A DNA stretch of 64,000 nucleotides from NCBI RefSeq assembly GCF_905397375.1, contig NZ_CAJPVG010000004.1, positions 62,001-126,000 of the forward strand, in the 5' to 3' direction. Made by a program: the position numbers and the translations under genes. The stretch's first letter is position 1. Every line of letters starts with the position of its first letter. This document shows, piece after piece, positions 7,169 to 15,980 of the stretch. Source of the DNA: Ralstonia mannitolilytica. Its GTDB lineage: Bacteria; Pseudomonadota; Gammaproteobacteria; Burkholderiales; Burkholderiaceae. The notes beneath the pieces are model-generated. The model was not told where the DNA came from. It made no database searches and saw only the letters and a program-made list of their open reading frames with translations.

Positions 7169-9769
7169 GTGCATTCGCGTACCAGCCGCCTGTGCAAGGC
7201 CGCGCCCCGCCTGAGCGGTGTGGTGCTCGCGCTCGCTGCCGCGGGCCTTCACTCGGGAGCCTGGGCGGAAGACCAGCTTGTTGCGGTGGCATTGCCTGCG
7301 GCCGAGGTCGTGGGTGCCACGCCCATCGACAGCATTGGCGTGCCGCTCTCGCAGTTTCCCGCCAACGCCCAGCGCATCAGCGGCAAGGATGTTCGGGAGC
7401 AGCGCGCCTCGAACCTGGCGGACGTGCTGAACGAGAACCTCGGCCAGGTCAGCGTCAGCAACGGCTCCGGCAACCCGTACCAGAACGACGTCAACTACCG
7501 CGGCTTCCAGGTGTCGTCGCTGCTGGGCGTGCCGATCGGGCTGTCGGTCTACTTTGACGGCGTGCGGGTGAACGAGCCGTTCGGCTCGATCGTGAACTGG
7601 GATCTCATTCCCATGAACGCCGTGTCGAGCGTCAACATCCTGCCCGGCTCCAACCCGATGTTCGGGCTCAACACACTGGGCGGGGCGCTCGTCGTCAACA
7701 CCAAGACCGGCAAGGACCACCCAGGAACGTCGATCGACGTGCTGGGCGGCTCGTTCGGCCGCAAGGCCGTGAGCTTCGAGACAGGCGGTGTTGACGCGTC
7801 GCGTGGCGTCGACTATTTCGCAGCCGGCAACTTCGATAAGCAGAACGGCTTCCGCGACCACTCCGGCTCGGAAGTGAAGCAGCTGTACGGCAAGGTGCGA
7901 TGGCGCGGCAACGAGGGCGCGACGCAGCTGGAGCTCTCCGCTGCGCTGGCCGATACGTCGCTGAGCGGCACGCAGTCGTTGCCGATGGACATGATGTCCA
8001 ACCGCAGCGCCGCCTATACGTGGCCCGACACCATCTCGAACCGGATGGCGCTGCTGAACCTGAAAGGCAGCCACTGGCTGAACGACGACAACCAGATCGC
8101 GGGCAGCGCCTACTACCGCAAGGCAAGCCTGCGCAACGTCAACAGCAACGCCGAGCTGGACGACGGCTGCTTCAACGATGACGGATCGCTCGCCACATCC
8201 ACCACGGCCGGCGTCACGGCCAACAGGTGTGCCAACAGGGCGCCCAACGGCACCGCCGCGAATGCCGTGACGGGTGCGAATGCGCTGGCACTCGGCTATG
8301 GGCGTTGGACCAGCGCGATCAACACCAGCGTGGTGGACTCGGCCACGCACGAAGACACGGTCGGCGCGTCCATCCAGTGGTCGAACTTCGACAAGCTGGC
8401 CGGGCACAAGAATGCGTTCACGCTGGGCGCGGCGTTCGACCATACGCGCATCACGTATGACCAGACCACGTACCTGGCCCGGCTGATCAACTACGAGACC
8501 GTGGTCACGCCCAACCAGCAGTACGGCTTCACGGGCAACGGGCTGGCACCGTCGGCATCGAACCCTGCGTCGTTTACGGGCAGCAACGTCATCGGCGCGG
8601 TCAACCTGTCGTCCAGCGTCAACAACTTCAGCGCGTACTTCACCGATACGTTCAGCGTGACGAAGCGGCTGAGCGTGACGGCCTTCGGCAGCTTCAACTA
8701 CACCACGCTCAACCAGGGCGGCGCGAACCGGCGGTACCTGAACGAAGACGGCGGCTATGCGTGGACGGACGACGTATCGGGCGTGTCGTACTACAACCCC
8801 GATTACGTCAACGCCTACCGGTATGCCAACACGGGGTCTGGCAGCGCGTCCGCCCCGAACGGCATCCCCGACGGCGCGGTGGCGGGCCCGGAAACCAACA
8901 GCCTGGCCGGCTCGCACCACTATCACCGGTTCAACCCGGCGCTGGGCTTCAACTACGACCTCGGCGGGGGGCAGGGCATCTTCGGCAACTACAGCGAATC
9001 GATGCGCGCGCCCACCTCGATCGAACTGTCCTGCGCAGACCCGAACAGCCCATGTTCACTGCCCACCGGCTTCAACGGCGACCCGGACCTCAAGGCCGTC
9101 GTGGCCAAGACCATCGAACTGGGCGGACGCGGCAAGATCGGCCAGTCGACCTACTGGAGTGCCTCGTTCTACGACTCGCGCCTGAGCGACGACATCCAGT
9201 TCATCGCCACGTCCAACACGTACGGCTACTTCGCCAACGTCGGCAAGACGCAGCGCCGAGGGTTCGAACTGGGCGCCAGCACGAAGCTCGACAAATGGAC
9301 GCTGTCGGCCAACTTCGGCTATGTCGACGCGGTCTACAAATCGGCATTCACGACGGCGACGGGCCAGCACGTCGTGAGCGGCAACCGGATCCCGGGCATC
9401 CCGGACAAGACGCTCAAGCTCGGCGCGTCGTATGCGTTCAGCCCGAGCCTGTCAGTGGGCGGCAGCTTGATCCTGGTCGGCAAGCAGGTGGCGCACGGCA
9501 ACGAGAGCAACACCGACCCGAACGGCACGGTGGCCGGGTATGGCGTCGTCAACCTGAACCTGCACTACAAGCCGACCAAGCATCTCGAGATCTCGGCGTA
9601 CATCAACAACCTGTTCAACAAGCGCTATTCCACCTACGGCCTGTCGGGCATCACGAGCATCTACACGCTGACCACGCAGCAGTTCGTGACGCCGGCGCCG
9701 CCGCGCGCGATCTGGATCGGCCTGACGTACTCGTTTGGCGGCAAGGCTTCCGGCGTCGACAAGGACTGA
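7169..9769 (+). CDS. TonB-dependent outer-membrane receptor
   Basis: TonB-dependent receptor of 866 residues for active uptake of a scarce ligand. A signal peptide ends HSGAWAED, followed by a plug domain (roughly residues 45-180, with FPANAQRISG, the DVNYRGF segment and LNTLGGALVVNTK) and a 22-strand barrel ending GLTYSFGG plus a short tail. The GTG at 7169 has GGGAG 8 bases upstream and starts the signal peptide; an ATG at 7109 in frame is weaker. Placement among quinoprotein genes suggests uptake of a dehydrogenase cofactor, possibly a lanthanide chelate given the D321-x-D323 enzyme downstream, but the ligand cannot be read from sequence. Confidence 0.92.
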   Translation: MHSRTSRLCKAAPRLSGVVLALAAAGLHSGAWAEDQLVAVALPAAEVVGATPIDSIGVPLSQFPANAQRISGKDVREQRASNLADVLNENLGQVSVSNGSGNPYQNDVNYRGFQVSSLLGVPIGLSVYFDGVRVNEPFGSIVNWDLIPMNAVSSVNILPGSNPMFGLNTLGGALVVNTKTGKDHPGTSIDVLGGSFGRKAVSFETGGVDASRGVDYFAAGNFDKQNGFRDHSGSEVKQLYGKVRWRGNEGATQLELSAALADTSLSGTQSLPMDMMSNRSAAYTWPDTISNRMALLNLKGSHWLNDDNQIAGSAYYRKASLRNVNSNAELDDGCFNDDGSLATSTTAGVTANRCANRAPNGTAANAVTGANALALGYGRWTSAINTSVVDSATHEDTVGASIQWSNFDKLAGHKNAFTLGAAFDHTRITYDQTTYLARLINYETVVTPNQQYGFTGNGLAPSASNPASFTGSNVIGAVNLSSSVNNFSAYFTDTFSVTKRLSVTAFGSFNYTTLNQGGANRRYLNEDGGYAWTDDVSGVSYYNPDYVNAYRYANTGSGSASAPNGIPDGAVAGPETNSLAGSHHYHRFNPALGFNYDLGGGQGIFGNYSESMRAPTSIELSCADPNSPCSLPTGFNGDPDLKAVVAKTIELGGRGKIGQSTYWSASFYDSRLSDDIQFIATSNTYGYFANVGKTQRRGFELGASTKLDKWTLSANFGYVDAVYKSAFTTATGQHVVSGNRIPGIPDKTLKLGASYAFSPSLSVGGSLILVGKQVAHGNESNTDPNGTVAGYGVVNLNLHYKPTKHLEISAYINNLFNKRYSTYGLSGITSIYTLTTQQFVTPAPPRAIWIGLTYSFGGKASGVDKD

Positions 9770-9791
9770 CCCCACAGCACGAACGACCACC

Positions 9792-10853
9792 ATGACTGCG
9801 TTGACCTACTACCTCCGCATCGCCACGCTGCTCAGCGTCGGCTGGGTGTCCATCCTGCAGGCGGGCGCCGAGGTGCCGGACCCCGTTGCCTATGTCACGA
9901 ACCAGGGCGGGGGCGTCACGGTGCTGAACGCGCGCACGTTCAAGCCCGTGGCCGAGATTGCCGTCGGCAAGGACCCGCGCGGGCTTGCCGTCACGCCCGA
10001 CGGGCGCTGGCTGCTGACCGCGAACCAGGGCAGTGCCGATGTCTCGGTGGTCGATACGGGCACGCGCAAGGAGGTCAAGCGCATCCCGGTCGGCCGGAAC
10101 GTCGAGTTCATGCGCATGTCCCCCGATGGCCGGCGGGCCTTCGTGACGTACGAGCCTTCGTCCGGTGGCGGGCCGCCCGGCAAGAGTGCGCCCGCGCACA
10201 AGCCGGACGACGACGCACCCGCGGAAGTCGCCGTCATCGACGTCGGTCAATGGACGGTGGTCGGACGCATCAAGGCCGCGCGCGAGACCGAGGCCATCGA
10301 GTTCTCGCCCGACGGCAAGCGGCTGCTGGTGGCCAACGAGGGCGACGACACGGTCGGCATCTACAACCTCGCCACGCTCGAGAAGATGCAGTCGATCGAC
10401 GTGTCGCCGTTCGGCAACCGGCCGCGCGGCATCAAGATCTCGCCCGACGCAAAGGCCTACGTGGTGACGCTCGAGAACTCGAACAACCTGTTGGTGCTCG
10501 ACGCGGCGCTCAAGCCGGTCAAGACGATACCGACCGAGCGCGGCCCCTACGGTGTCGCGTTTGACCGTGCAGGCCGTTACCTGTGGGTGGCGGCAAGCCG
10601 CGCCGATCTGCTGCAGGTGTTCGACGCCCGCACGCTTGCACCCGTGGGCGCGATTCCCGTCGGCAAGCGCTGCTGGCATTTCAGCTTCACGCCGGACGAC
10701 CGGGCGCTGCTGCTGGCGTGCGGACGCTCGAACAGCGTGCAGGTCATCGACCCGGGCCGGCGGGAGGTGGCCGAGACGCTACAAGGCTACAAGCTGCCCT
10801 GGGGCGTGGTGACGTTTCCGAGTTCCATGGGGAGCCTCGATGCGCCGCGCTGA
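9792..10853 (+). CDS. PQQ-associated YVTN beta-propeller protein
   Basis: Exported beta-propeller of 353 residues of the family associated with PQQ-dependent catabolism. After a signal peptide (ending LQAGAEVP), repeated blades carry the YVTN-type core: PVAYVTNQGGGVTV, LLTANQGSADVSVVD, LLVANEGDDTVGIYN, LWVAASRADLLQVFD. Their function beside quinoprotein dehydrogenases is not established. It lies 22 bp after the TonB receptor and overlaps the cytochrome b561 gene by 14 bp, so the three form one operon. The ATG at 9792 begins the signal peptide; the frame is open a little further upstream. Confidence 0.87.
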   Translation: MTALTYYLRIATLLSVGWVSILQAGAEVPDPVAYVTNQGGGVTVLNARTFKPVAEIAVGKDPRGLAVTPDGRWLLTANQGSADVSVVDTGTRKEVKRIPVGRNVEFMRMSPDGRRAFVTYEPSSGGGPPGKSAPAHKPDDDAPAEVAVIDVGQWTVVGRIKAARETEAIEFSPDGKRLLVANEGDDTVGIYNLATLEKMQSIDVSPFGNRPRGIKISPDAKAYVVTLENSNNLLVLDAALKPVKTIPTERGPYGVAFDRAGRYLWVAASRADLLQVFDARTLAPVGAIPVGKRCWHFSFTPDDRALLLACGRSNSVQVIDPGRREVAETLQGYKLPWGVVTFPSSMGSLDAPR

Positions 10854-11427
10854 CAGACGGACCGGCATGCTGATGCGCGGCGTGACCGGCACCTACACGC
10901 ACACGCAGATGGTCCTGCACTGGGTGAGCGCGTTGCTGCTGCTGTCCTTGTTTTCGCTCGGCTATTACATGACAGGCCTGCCCAAGGGCGCGCCGGGAAA
11001 AGGGCAGTGGGTCAACCTGCATAAATCGCTGGGGCTGACTGCCGCGCTGGTGATCGCATGGCGCGTGGTCGTGCGGCTTCACCGGCCCGCGCCGGCCCCG
11101 CTCGCGGGGCTGCGTTGCTGGGAGGCGGAGCTCGCGCGCATCACACATCGCCTGCTCTACATGTGCATGGTGGTCATGCCGCTCTCGGGCTACCTGGGGT
11201 CTTCGTTCAACCAGTATGGGACGCGCTTGTGGGGCATCCCGCTGCCGCGCTGGGGCCGGGTCGACAGTGCGTTGCAGCACCTGTTCTACACGCTGCACGG
11301 CATGACGGCCTATCTGCTGCTCGGCCTGGTCGTGTTGCACGTGGCGGCGGTGGTCAAGCACCAATGGTTCGACGCACAGCGATGCCTGCAACGCATGCTG
11401 CCGCGGCGGCACGAGCATGCGCCATAG
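10840..11427 (+). CDS. Cytochrome b561 family membrane protein
   Basis: Inner-membrane di-haem cytochrome b561 of 195 residues. Four hydrophobic segments carry the expected histidines: VLHWVSALLLL, NLHKSLG, the LYMCMVV segment, and LHGMTAYLLLGLVVLHVAAVVKH. Members pass electrons between the quinone pool and periplasmic acceptors. Its position after the beta-propeller gene and directly before the dehydrogenase suggests it links PQQ alcohol oxidation to the membrane chain; that role is inferred. An internal ATG at 10867 would remove the 14-bp overlap with the upstream gene. Confidence 0.88.
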   Translation: MRRADRRTGMLMRGVTGTYTHTQMVLHWVSALLLLSLFSLGYYMTGLPKGAPGKGQWVNLHKSLGLTAALVIAWRVVVRLHRPAPAPLAGLRCWEAELARITHRLLYMCMVVMPLSGYLGSSFNQYGTRLWGIPLPRWGRVDSALQHLFYTLHGMTAYLLLGLVVLHVAAVVKHQWFDAQRCLQRMLPRRHEHAP

Positions 11428-11454
11428 GCGGCCGCAACGGTTGCACAGTTGCGC

Positions 11455-11471
11455 TGTTCCATTTCGCAACA
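11455..11471 (+). promoter_or_regulatory. Upstream activator site for the quinoprotein dehydrogenase
   Basis: TGTTCC-ATTTC-GCAACA is an inverted repeat of the same form as the sites at 5195-5233 and 20218-20266. It is centred about 90 bp before the -24 element at 11552, the usual distance for a sigma-54 activator. Confidence 0.6.
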
Positions 11472-11551
11472 GAACAAACCATGTGTTCAAGCGTGGCACG
11501 CAACAGCGCTGCGGCACGGCTTGCAACACGCGGTTTCCCGGTGTTTCCCGA

Positions 11552-11567
11552 TGGCACGGGATTTGCC
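11552..11567 (+). promoter_or_regulatory. Sigma-54 promoter for the quinoprotein dehydrogenase
   Basis: TGGCACG-GGAT-TTGCC is the best -24/-12 match in the window: a perfect -24 half, TTGC in the -12 half, and GG and GC 10 bases apart. It lies 70 bp upstream of the ATG at 11637. Confidence 0.85.
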
Positions 11568-11636
11568 CTGGGTTCTGCCGGTGTGACATCACACTGCCGG
11601 ACCTGGACCACAAAGAAAGAGGTAGAGGAGATAAGA

Positions 11637-13391
11637 ATGAGGACACTACGAGTGATCGCGCTTGCAGCTGCCGTGGTAGCGGCAAGCCTTGCGGCGCATG
11701 CGGCGACGCCCCCCGTCACGGACGCCATGATCGACAACGACGCCAAATCCCCCGGCGACGTGCTCAGCTGGGGCATGGGCCCGCAAGGGCAGCGCTACTC
11801 GACGCTGACCAAGATCAACACGAAGAACGTCAGCCAGCTCGTGCCGGCGTGGTCGTTCTCGTTTGGCGGCGAAAAGCAGCGCGGGCAGGAAGCGCAGCCG
11901 GTCATCCACAACGGCAAGATGTTCGTGACCGCGTCGTACTCGCGCATCTACGCCATTGACCTGAAGACCGGCCAGAAGCTGTGGAAGTACGAGCAGCGCC
12001 TGCCTGAGGGCATCATGCCGTGCTGTGACGTGGTCAACCGCGGTGCGGCGCTGTATGACAACCTCGTCATCTTCGGCACCCTCGATGCGCAGCTGATCGC
12101 GCTTGACCAGGACACCGGCAAGGTCGTGTGGAAGGAGAAGATCGACGATTATGCGGCCGGCTACTCCTACACCGCCGCCCCCCTCATCGTGAAAGGCATG
12201 GTGCTGACCGGCGTCTCGGGCGGCGAGTTCGGCGTGGTGGGCCGCGTGGAAGCGCGCGATGCCAAGACGGGCCGGTTGATCTGGACCCGCCCGACCGTCG
12301 AAGGCCACATGGGCTACAAGTACGACAAGGACGGCAACAAGGTCGAGAACGGCATGACCGGCACGCTCAACGCCAGTTGGCCGGGCGAGACCTGGAAGAC
12401 CGGCGGCGCATCGACGTGGCTGGGCGGCACGTATGACCCGCAGACGGGGCTGGCCTACTTCGGCACCGGCAACCCCGGGCCGTGGAACAGCCACATCCGC
12501 AAGGGCGACAACCTGTATTCGTCTTCCACGCTGGCCATCGATCCCGACAGCGGCAAGATCGTCTGGCACTACCAGAACACCCCCAACGACGGCTGGGATT
12601 TCGACGGCGTGAACGAGTTCGTGACGTTCGACATGGACGGCCGCCGCGTGGGCGGCAAGGCCGACCGCAACGGCTTCTTCTACGTCAACGACGCGAAGAC
12701 GGGCAAGCTGCTCAACGCCTTCCCGTTCGTGAAGGTGAACTGGGCCACCGGCATCGACCTCAAGACGGGGCGCCCGAACTACTCGCCCGACCATCGCCCT
12801 GGGGATCCGGCTGCCGCCACCGGTGAAGACAAGAAGGGCAAGTCGGTATTCGCCGCACCCGGCTTCCTCGGCGGCAAGAACCAGATGCCGATGGCCTACA
12901 GCCCGCAGACCGGCCTCTTCTACGTGCCGGCCAACGAATGGGGCATGGACATCTGGAACGAGCCGATCAGCTACAAGAAGGGCGCGGCGTACCTGGGTGC
13001 CGGCTTCACCATCAAGCCGCTCAATGACGATTACATCGGCGCGCTGCGGGCGATCAATCCGAAGACCGGCAAGGTCGAATGGCAGATCAAGAACGGCGCG
13101 CCGCTGTGGGGCGGGGTGATGACGACCGCCGGCGGCCTGGTGTTCTGGGGCACGCCCGAAGGCTACCTGAAGGCGGCGGACGCGAAGACCGGCAAGGAGC
13201 TGTGGAAATTCCAGACCGGCAGCGGCATCGTGGCGCCGCCCGTCACGTGGGAGGACAACGGCGAACAGTTCGTGGCCGTCGTCTCGGGTTGGGGTGGCGC
13301 AGTGCCGCTGTGGGGCGGGGAAGTGGCCAAGCGCGTGAACTTCCTGGAACAGGGCGGTTCGGTCTGGGTATTCAAGCTGCACAAGAGCTGA
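11637..13391 (+). CDS. PQQ-dependent alcohol dehydrogenase, predicted lanthanide-type
   Basis: Periplasmic quinoprotein alcohol dehydrogenase of 584 residues that oxidises ethanol and other alcohols to aldehydes and passes electrons to a c-type cytochrome. It has a signal peptide ending SLAAHA, an eight-bladed propeller with W-motifs, and the adjacent-cysteine pair C129-C130 (PCCDVV). Predicted metal ligands are E197 (GGEFG), N279 (GTGNPGPWN) and the catalytic D321 in NDGWDFDGVN. The spacings match methanol dehydrogenase E177/N261/D303. D323, two residues past the catalytic aspartate, is the extra ligand that marks lanthanide-dependent XoxF and PedH enzymes. GAGGAG 7 bases upstream fixes the ATG. 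PedH-like is the closest description; exaA is the calcium paralogue name. Confidence 0.95.
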   Translation: MRTLRVIALAAAVVAASLAAHAATPPVTDAMIDNDAKSPGDVLSWGMGPQGQRYSTLTKINTKNVSQLVPAWSFSFGGEKQRGQEAQPVIHNGKMFVTASYSRIYAIDLKTGQKLWKYEQRLPEGIMPCCDVVNRGAALYDNLVIFGTLDAQLIALDQDTGKVVWKEKIDDYAAGYSYTAAPLIVKGMVLTGVSGGEFGVVGRVEARDAKTGRLIWTRPTVEGHMGYKYDKDGNKVENGMTGTLNASWPGETWKTGGASTWLGGTYDPQTGLAYFGTGNPGPWNSHIRKGDNLYSSSTLAIDPDSGKIVWHYQNTPNDGWDFDGVNEFVTFDMDGRRVGGKADRNGFFYVNDAKTGKLLNAFPFVKVNWATGIDLKTGRPNYSPDHRPGDPAAATGEDKKGKSVFAAPGFLGGKNQMPMAYSPQTGLFYVPANEWGMDIWNEPISYKKGAAYLGAGFTIKPLNDDYIGALRAINPKTGKVEWQIKNGAPLWGGVMTTAGGLVFWGTPEGYLKAADAKTGKELWKFQTGSGIVAPPVTWEDNGEQFVAVVSGWGGAVPLWGGEVAKRVNFLEQGGSVWVFKLHKS

Positions 13392-13459
13392 CGTGCATTG
13401 CCGATTGCCGCGCGCCCGTAGCGGCGCGCGGCGTCTGCGGCTTCATGGAGTATTCGAAC

Positions 13460-13792
13460 GTGATTACGCGCAATGGAGTGTTTTCGCTGCTCGCCCTCGC
13501 GGCTGCAGCCCTCGGTGCGGCGCCCGCGCATGCGGCGCCCGACATGCAGGCCCTGGCGGAGAAGAGCGGCTGCTTTTCGTGCCACAGCATGAAGACCAAG
13601 GTGGTCGGCCCGGCGTTTGCCGACGTGGCCGCCAAGTACAAGGGCGATGCCGACGCGCCCGCCAAACTCGCGCAGAAAGTGCGTGAAGGCGGCAAGGGTG
13701 TGTGGGGCCGCATCCCCATGCCACCGCATCCGAACCTCAAGGACGACGAGGCCAGGCAGCTCGTGGCATGGATTCTGAACGGGGGTTCCTGA
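13460..13792 (+). CDS. c-type cytochrome (c551/c552-like)
   Basis: Periplasmic mono-haem cytochrome c, 110 residues, with a signal peptide ending APAHA, haem site C38-F-S-C41-H42, and a methionine-rich IPMPPHPN loop that supplies the sixth ligand. It follows the dehydrogenase by 68 bp and probably takes electrons from it. The GTG at 13460 is chosen because GGAG lies 9 bases before it; the in-frame ATG at 13445 has no ribosome site. Confidence 0.9.
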   Translation: MITRNGVFSLLALAAAALGAAPAHAAPDMQALAEKSGCFSCHSMKTKVVGPAFADVAAKYKGDADAPAKLAQKVREGGKGVWGRIPMPPHPNLKDDEARQLVAWILNGGS

Positions 13793-13812
13793 CCTGCGTT
13801 CGCCAGCACGCT

Positions 13813-13838
13813 GGGCCGGCGTCATCCGGCCCATTTTT
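13813..13838 (+). terminator. Rho-independent terminator after the dehydrogenase-cytochrome operon
   Basis: GGGCCGG-CGTCAT-CCGGCCC followed by ATTTTT, 20 bp past the cytochrome stop. It sits in the 50-bp convergent gap before pqqE. Confidence 0.8.
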
Positions 13839-13842
13839 GTCG

Positions 13843-15045
13843 CTATGCCCGTGTCAGGCGGCGCGAGTTGGCGTCGGTACGGAAGAGGATCGGGACTTCA
13901 CCAGTGCGGGCGTCGCGCATCTGGCCGAAGCCGTTCACCGCGGCCATCCGGCCTTGCAGTACCACCTTCTGCAGCGCGCCGTGATCGGCGGATTTTCCGC
14001 ACACCGGATCGGTGCGGGTCGCATCGCCCGTGAGCAGATAGCTCTGGCAGCGGCAGCCGCCGAAGTCTTCTTCGCGCGCGTCGCACGACTGGCAGGGCTC
14101 GGGCATCCAATGCGTGCCACGAAAGCGCTGGAAGGCATCGCTGGTCTGCCAGATCTCACGCAGCGGCTGCTGCAGAACGTTGGGCAGCGCGAGCCCCGGC
14201 AGCATGCGTGCCGAATGACAGGGCAATGCCACGCCATCAGGCGCAATCCCCAGGAACGTCGTGCCCCAGCCATTCATGCATTTCTTCGGGCGCTGCTCGA
14301 AGTAATCGGGCACCACGTAGAGCAACTGGCATCGGTTGCCGATGCGTGTGCGGTAGTCGTTGACCACGGCTTCCGCCTCCCGCAGCTGCTCGAGCGTGGG
14401 CATCAGCGCGAGGCGGTTTTCCCACGCCCAGCCGTAGTACTGCGTGTTCGCCAGCTCCAGGTATTCGGCGCCGATCTCCAGCGCCATGTCGATGATGGCG
14501 CCCACGTGCGGCAGGTTGTGCCGGTGCATCACGCAGTTCATCACCATCGGGTAGCCGTGCGCCTTGATGAGCCCGGCGATGCGGCGCTTGAGGTCAAACG
14601 TGCGCGTGCTCGACAGGAAGTCGTTGAGCTCCCGCGTGGAATCCTGGAACGACAGCTGGATGTGGTCGAGCCCCGCTGCGCGCAACGCACCAAGGCGCTG
14701 GTCCGTCAGGCCCACCCCCGAGGTGACGAGGTTCACGTAGAAGCCGAGGCCATGCGCGTGCGCCACCAGCGTCTCCAGGTCCTTGCGCAGGAGCGGCTCG
14801 CCGCCGGAGAGGCCCAGCTGCACCGCGCCCAGCGCCCGTGCCTGCGTGAGGACATCGCACCATTGCGCGGTACTCAGCTCAAGGTCGTGCCGCGTGTAGT
14901 CGACCGGGTTGGAACAGAACGCGCAATGCAGCGGGCAGCGATAGGTCAGCTCGGCCAGCAGCCACAGCGGCGGCCCCGGCATGGGAGGCGCAGCCGGCAT
15001 CAGCAGCGATTCGGCCTCAAACGAGCCAGCCGCGTTCGAAGGCAT
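13843..15045 (-). CDS. pqqE: PQQ biosynthesis radical SAM protein PqqE
   Basis: Radical SAM enzyme that forms the first Glu-Tyr carbon-carbon crosslink in PqqA. The SAM cluster motif is C37-PLH-C41-AF-C44, followed by LSGGEPLLR. The C-terminal SPASM region holds the auxiliary-cluster cysteines (KKCMNGWG, LPCHSA, EPCQSCDAREEDFGGCRCQ). Last gene of pqqABCDE. The ATG at 15045 overlaps pqqD by 29 bp; an ATG at 15000 (MPAAPPMPG) gives an N-terminus nearer to most PqqE proteins, and neither has a clear ribosome site. Confidence 0.95.
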   Translation of the reverse strand: MPSNAAGSFEAESLLMPAAPPMPGPPLWLLAELTYRCPLHCAFCSNPVDYTRHDLELSTAQWCDVLTQARALGAVQLGLSGGEPLLRKDLETLVAHAHGLGFYVNLVTSGVGLTDQRLGALRAAGLDHIQLSFQDSTRELNDFLSSTRTFDLKRRIAGLIKAHGYPMVMNCVMHRHNLPHVGAIIDMALEIGAEYLELANTQYYGWAWENRLALMPTLEQLREAEAVVNDYRTRIGNRCQLLYVVPDYFEQRPKKCMNGWGTTFLGIAPDGVALPCHSARMLPGLALPNVLQQPLREIWQTSDAFQRFRGTHWMPEPCQSCDAREEDFGGCRCQSYLLTGDATRTDPVCGKSADHGALQKVVLQGRMAAVNGFGQMRDARTGEVPILFRTDANSRRLTRA

Positions 15046-15289
15046 GTTTGACAAAGGCGTGGACCTCCGGCGCGATGCCCTGCACCCCAAAGGCAGACTG
15101 CAGGTCATCGATGAGCATGTCGAGGGTGTGGGCGCCGTCGCAGCGCTGCAGGATTGCGGCGGCGCTGTCGTTCAGGGTCACCATGCCCTCGGGATACAGC
15201 AGCACCCAGCTCTGCTGCGCGTCTTCCCATTGCAGGCGGAAGGTGCGGTGCAGCGTCGGGCAGAGCGGGTCAGACACGGGTAGCGTCAT
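15017..15289 (-). CDS. pqqD: PQQ biosynthesis peptide chaperone PqqD
   Basis: RiPP recognition element protein of 90 residues that binds the PqqA peptide and presents it to PqqE. The winged-helix fold is suggested by FRLQWEDAQQSWVLLYPEG, then VTLNDSAAAILQRCDG and the helical C-terminus. It overlaps pqqC by 20 bp and pqqE by 29 bp, so translation of the three is probably coupled. Confidence 0.94.
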   Translation of the reverse strand: MTLPVSDPLCPTLHRTFRLQWEDAQQSWVLLYPEGMVTLNDSAAAILQRCDGAHTLDMLIDDLQSAFGVQGIAPEVHAFVKHAFERGWLV

Positions 15290-15980
15290 GGGCGTGGGCT
15301 TGTTGAATGGCATCGAGCATCGACCACAGGATGTCGAGCTTGAATTGCAGGATGTCGAGTGCACGCTGCTGTTGCTCGGGCGTGCGGAAATACGCCAGTG
15401 TCACGCGCAGGCCATGTTCGACGTCGCGCGAGGCCAGCGGAATGCGCGATCGGAAGTACGCCAGCCCCTCGGGCTGCACCCACGGGTAGTGCTCCGGCCA
15501 GCCGGCCAGCCGCTCCTTGTGGATGTCGGGCGCGAACATCTCCGTGAGCGATGAGCACACGGCCTCCTGCCAGGGCGCGCGCCTGGCGAAATTGACGTAC
15601 GCATCCACGGCAAAGCGCACACCCGGCAGCAGATGTCGGTGGTCCCACAGCGCCTCGCGCGTGAGGCCAACGGCCTCGCCCAGCCGCACCCAGCTCTCGA
15701 TGCCGCCGGGCTGCGTGTCATTGCCGTCGTGGTCGTGGATGCGCACGATCCACTCGCGGCGCGTTTCGCGGTCGGGGCAGTTCGAGAGGATGGCCGCGTC
15801 CTTGAGCGGGATGTTGACCTGGTAGTAGAACCGGTTGGCCACCCAGGTGCGGATCTCTTCGGGCGTGCACTCGCCGGCGCGCATGCGGCGGTTGAACGGA
15901 TGGTGGATGTGGTAGCCGGCCTGCTTGGCGCGCAGGCGCGCTTCAAATTCTTCGGCGGTCCACGCAACGGGGTGCGTCAT
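15270..15980 (-). CDS. pqqC: Pyrroloquinoline-quinone synthase PqqC
   Basis: Cofactorless oxidase, 236 residues, that closes the ring and carries out the final eight-electron oxidation to PQQ. Family segments are visible: YHIHHPFNRRM near residue 20, VANRFYYQVNIPLKDAAI, RIHDHDG, and the SLTEMFAPDIHKER stretch. The length is close to that of known PqqC proteins. Its ATG overlaps the pqqB stop by 4 bp (ATGA). Confidence 0.96.
   Translation of the reverse strand: MTHPVAWTAEEFEARLRAKQAGYHIHHPFNRRMRAGECTPEEIRTWVANRFYYQVNIPLKDAAILSNCPDRETRREWIVRIHDHDGNDTQPGGIESWVRLGEAVGLTREALWDHRHLLPGVRFAVDAYVNFARRAPWQEAVCSSLTEMFAPDIHKERLAGWPEHYPWVQPEGLAYFRSRIPLASRDVEHGLRVTLAYFRTPEQQQRALDILQFKLDILWSMLDAIQQAHAHDATRV

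Noticed and set aside
5358..7292. A 644-residue open frame on the minus strand opposite the aldehyde dehydrogenase
   Set aside because: It is rich in Arg, His and Val with no conserved motif and mirrors a certain gene. Long antisense frames are common at this GC content. The same applies to those at 11646-13382, 29029-31821, 36599-38227 and 52211-53824.
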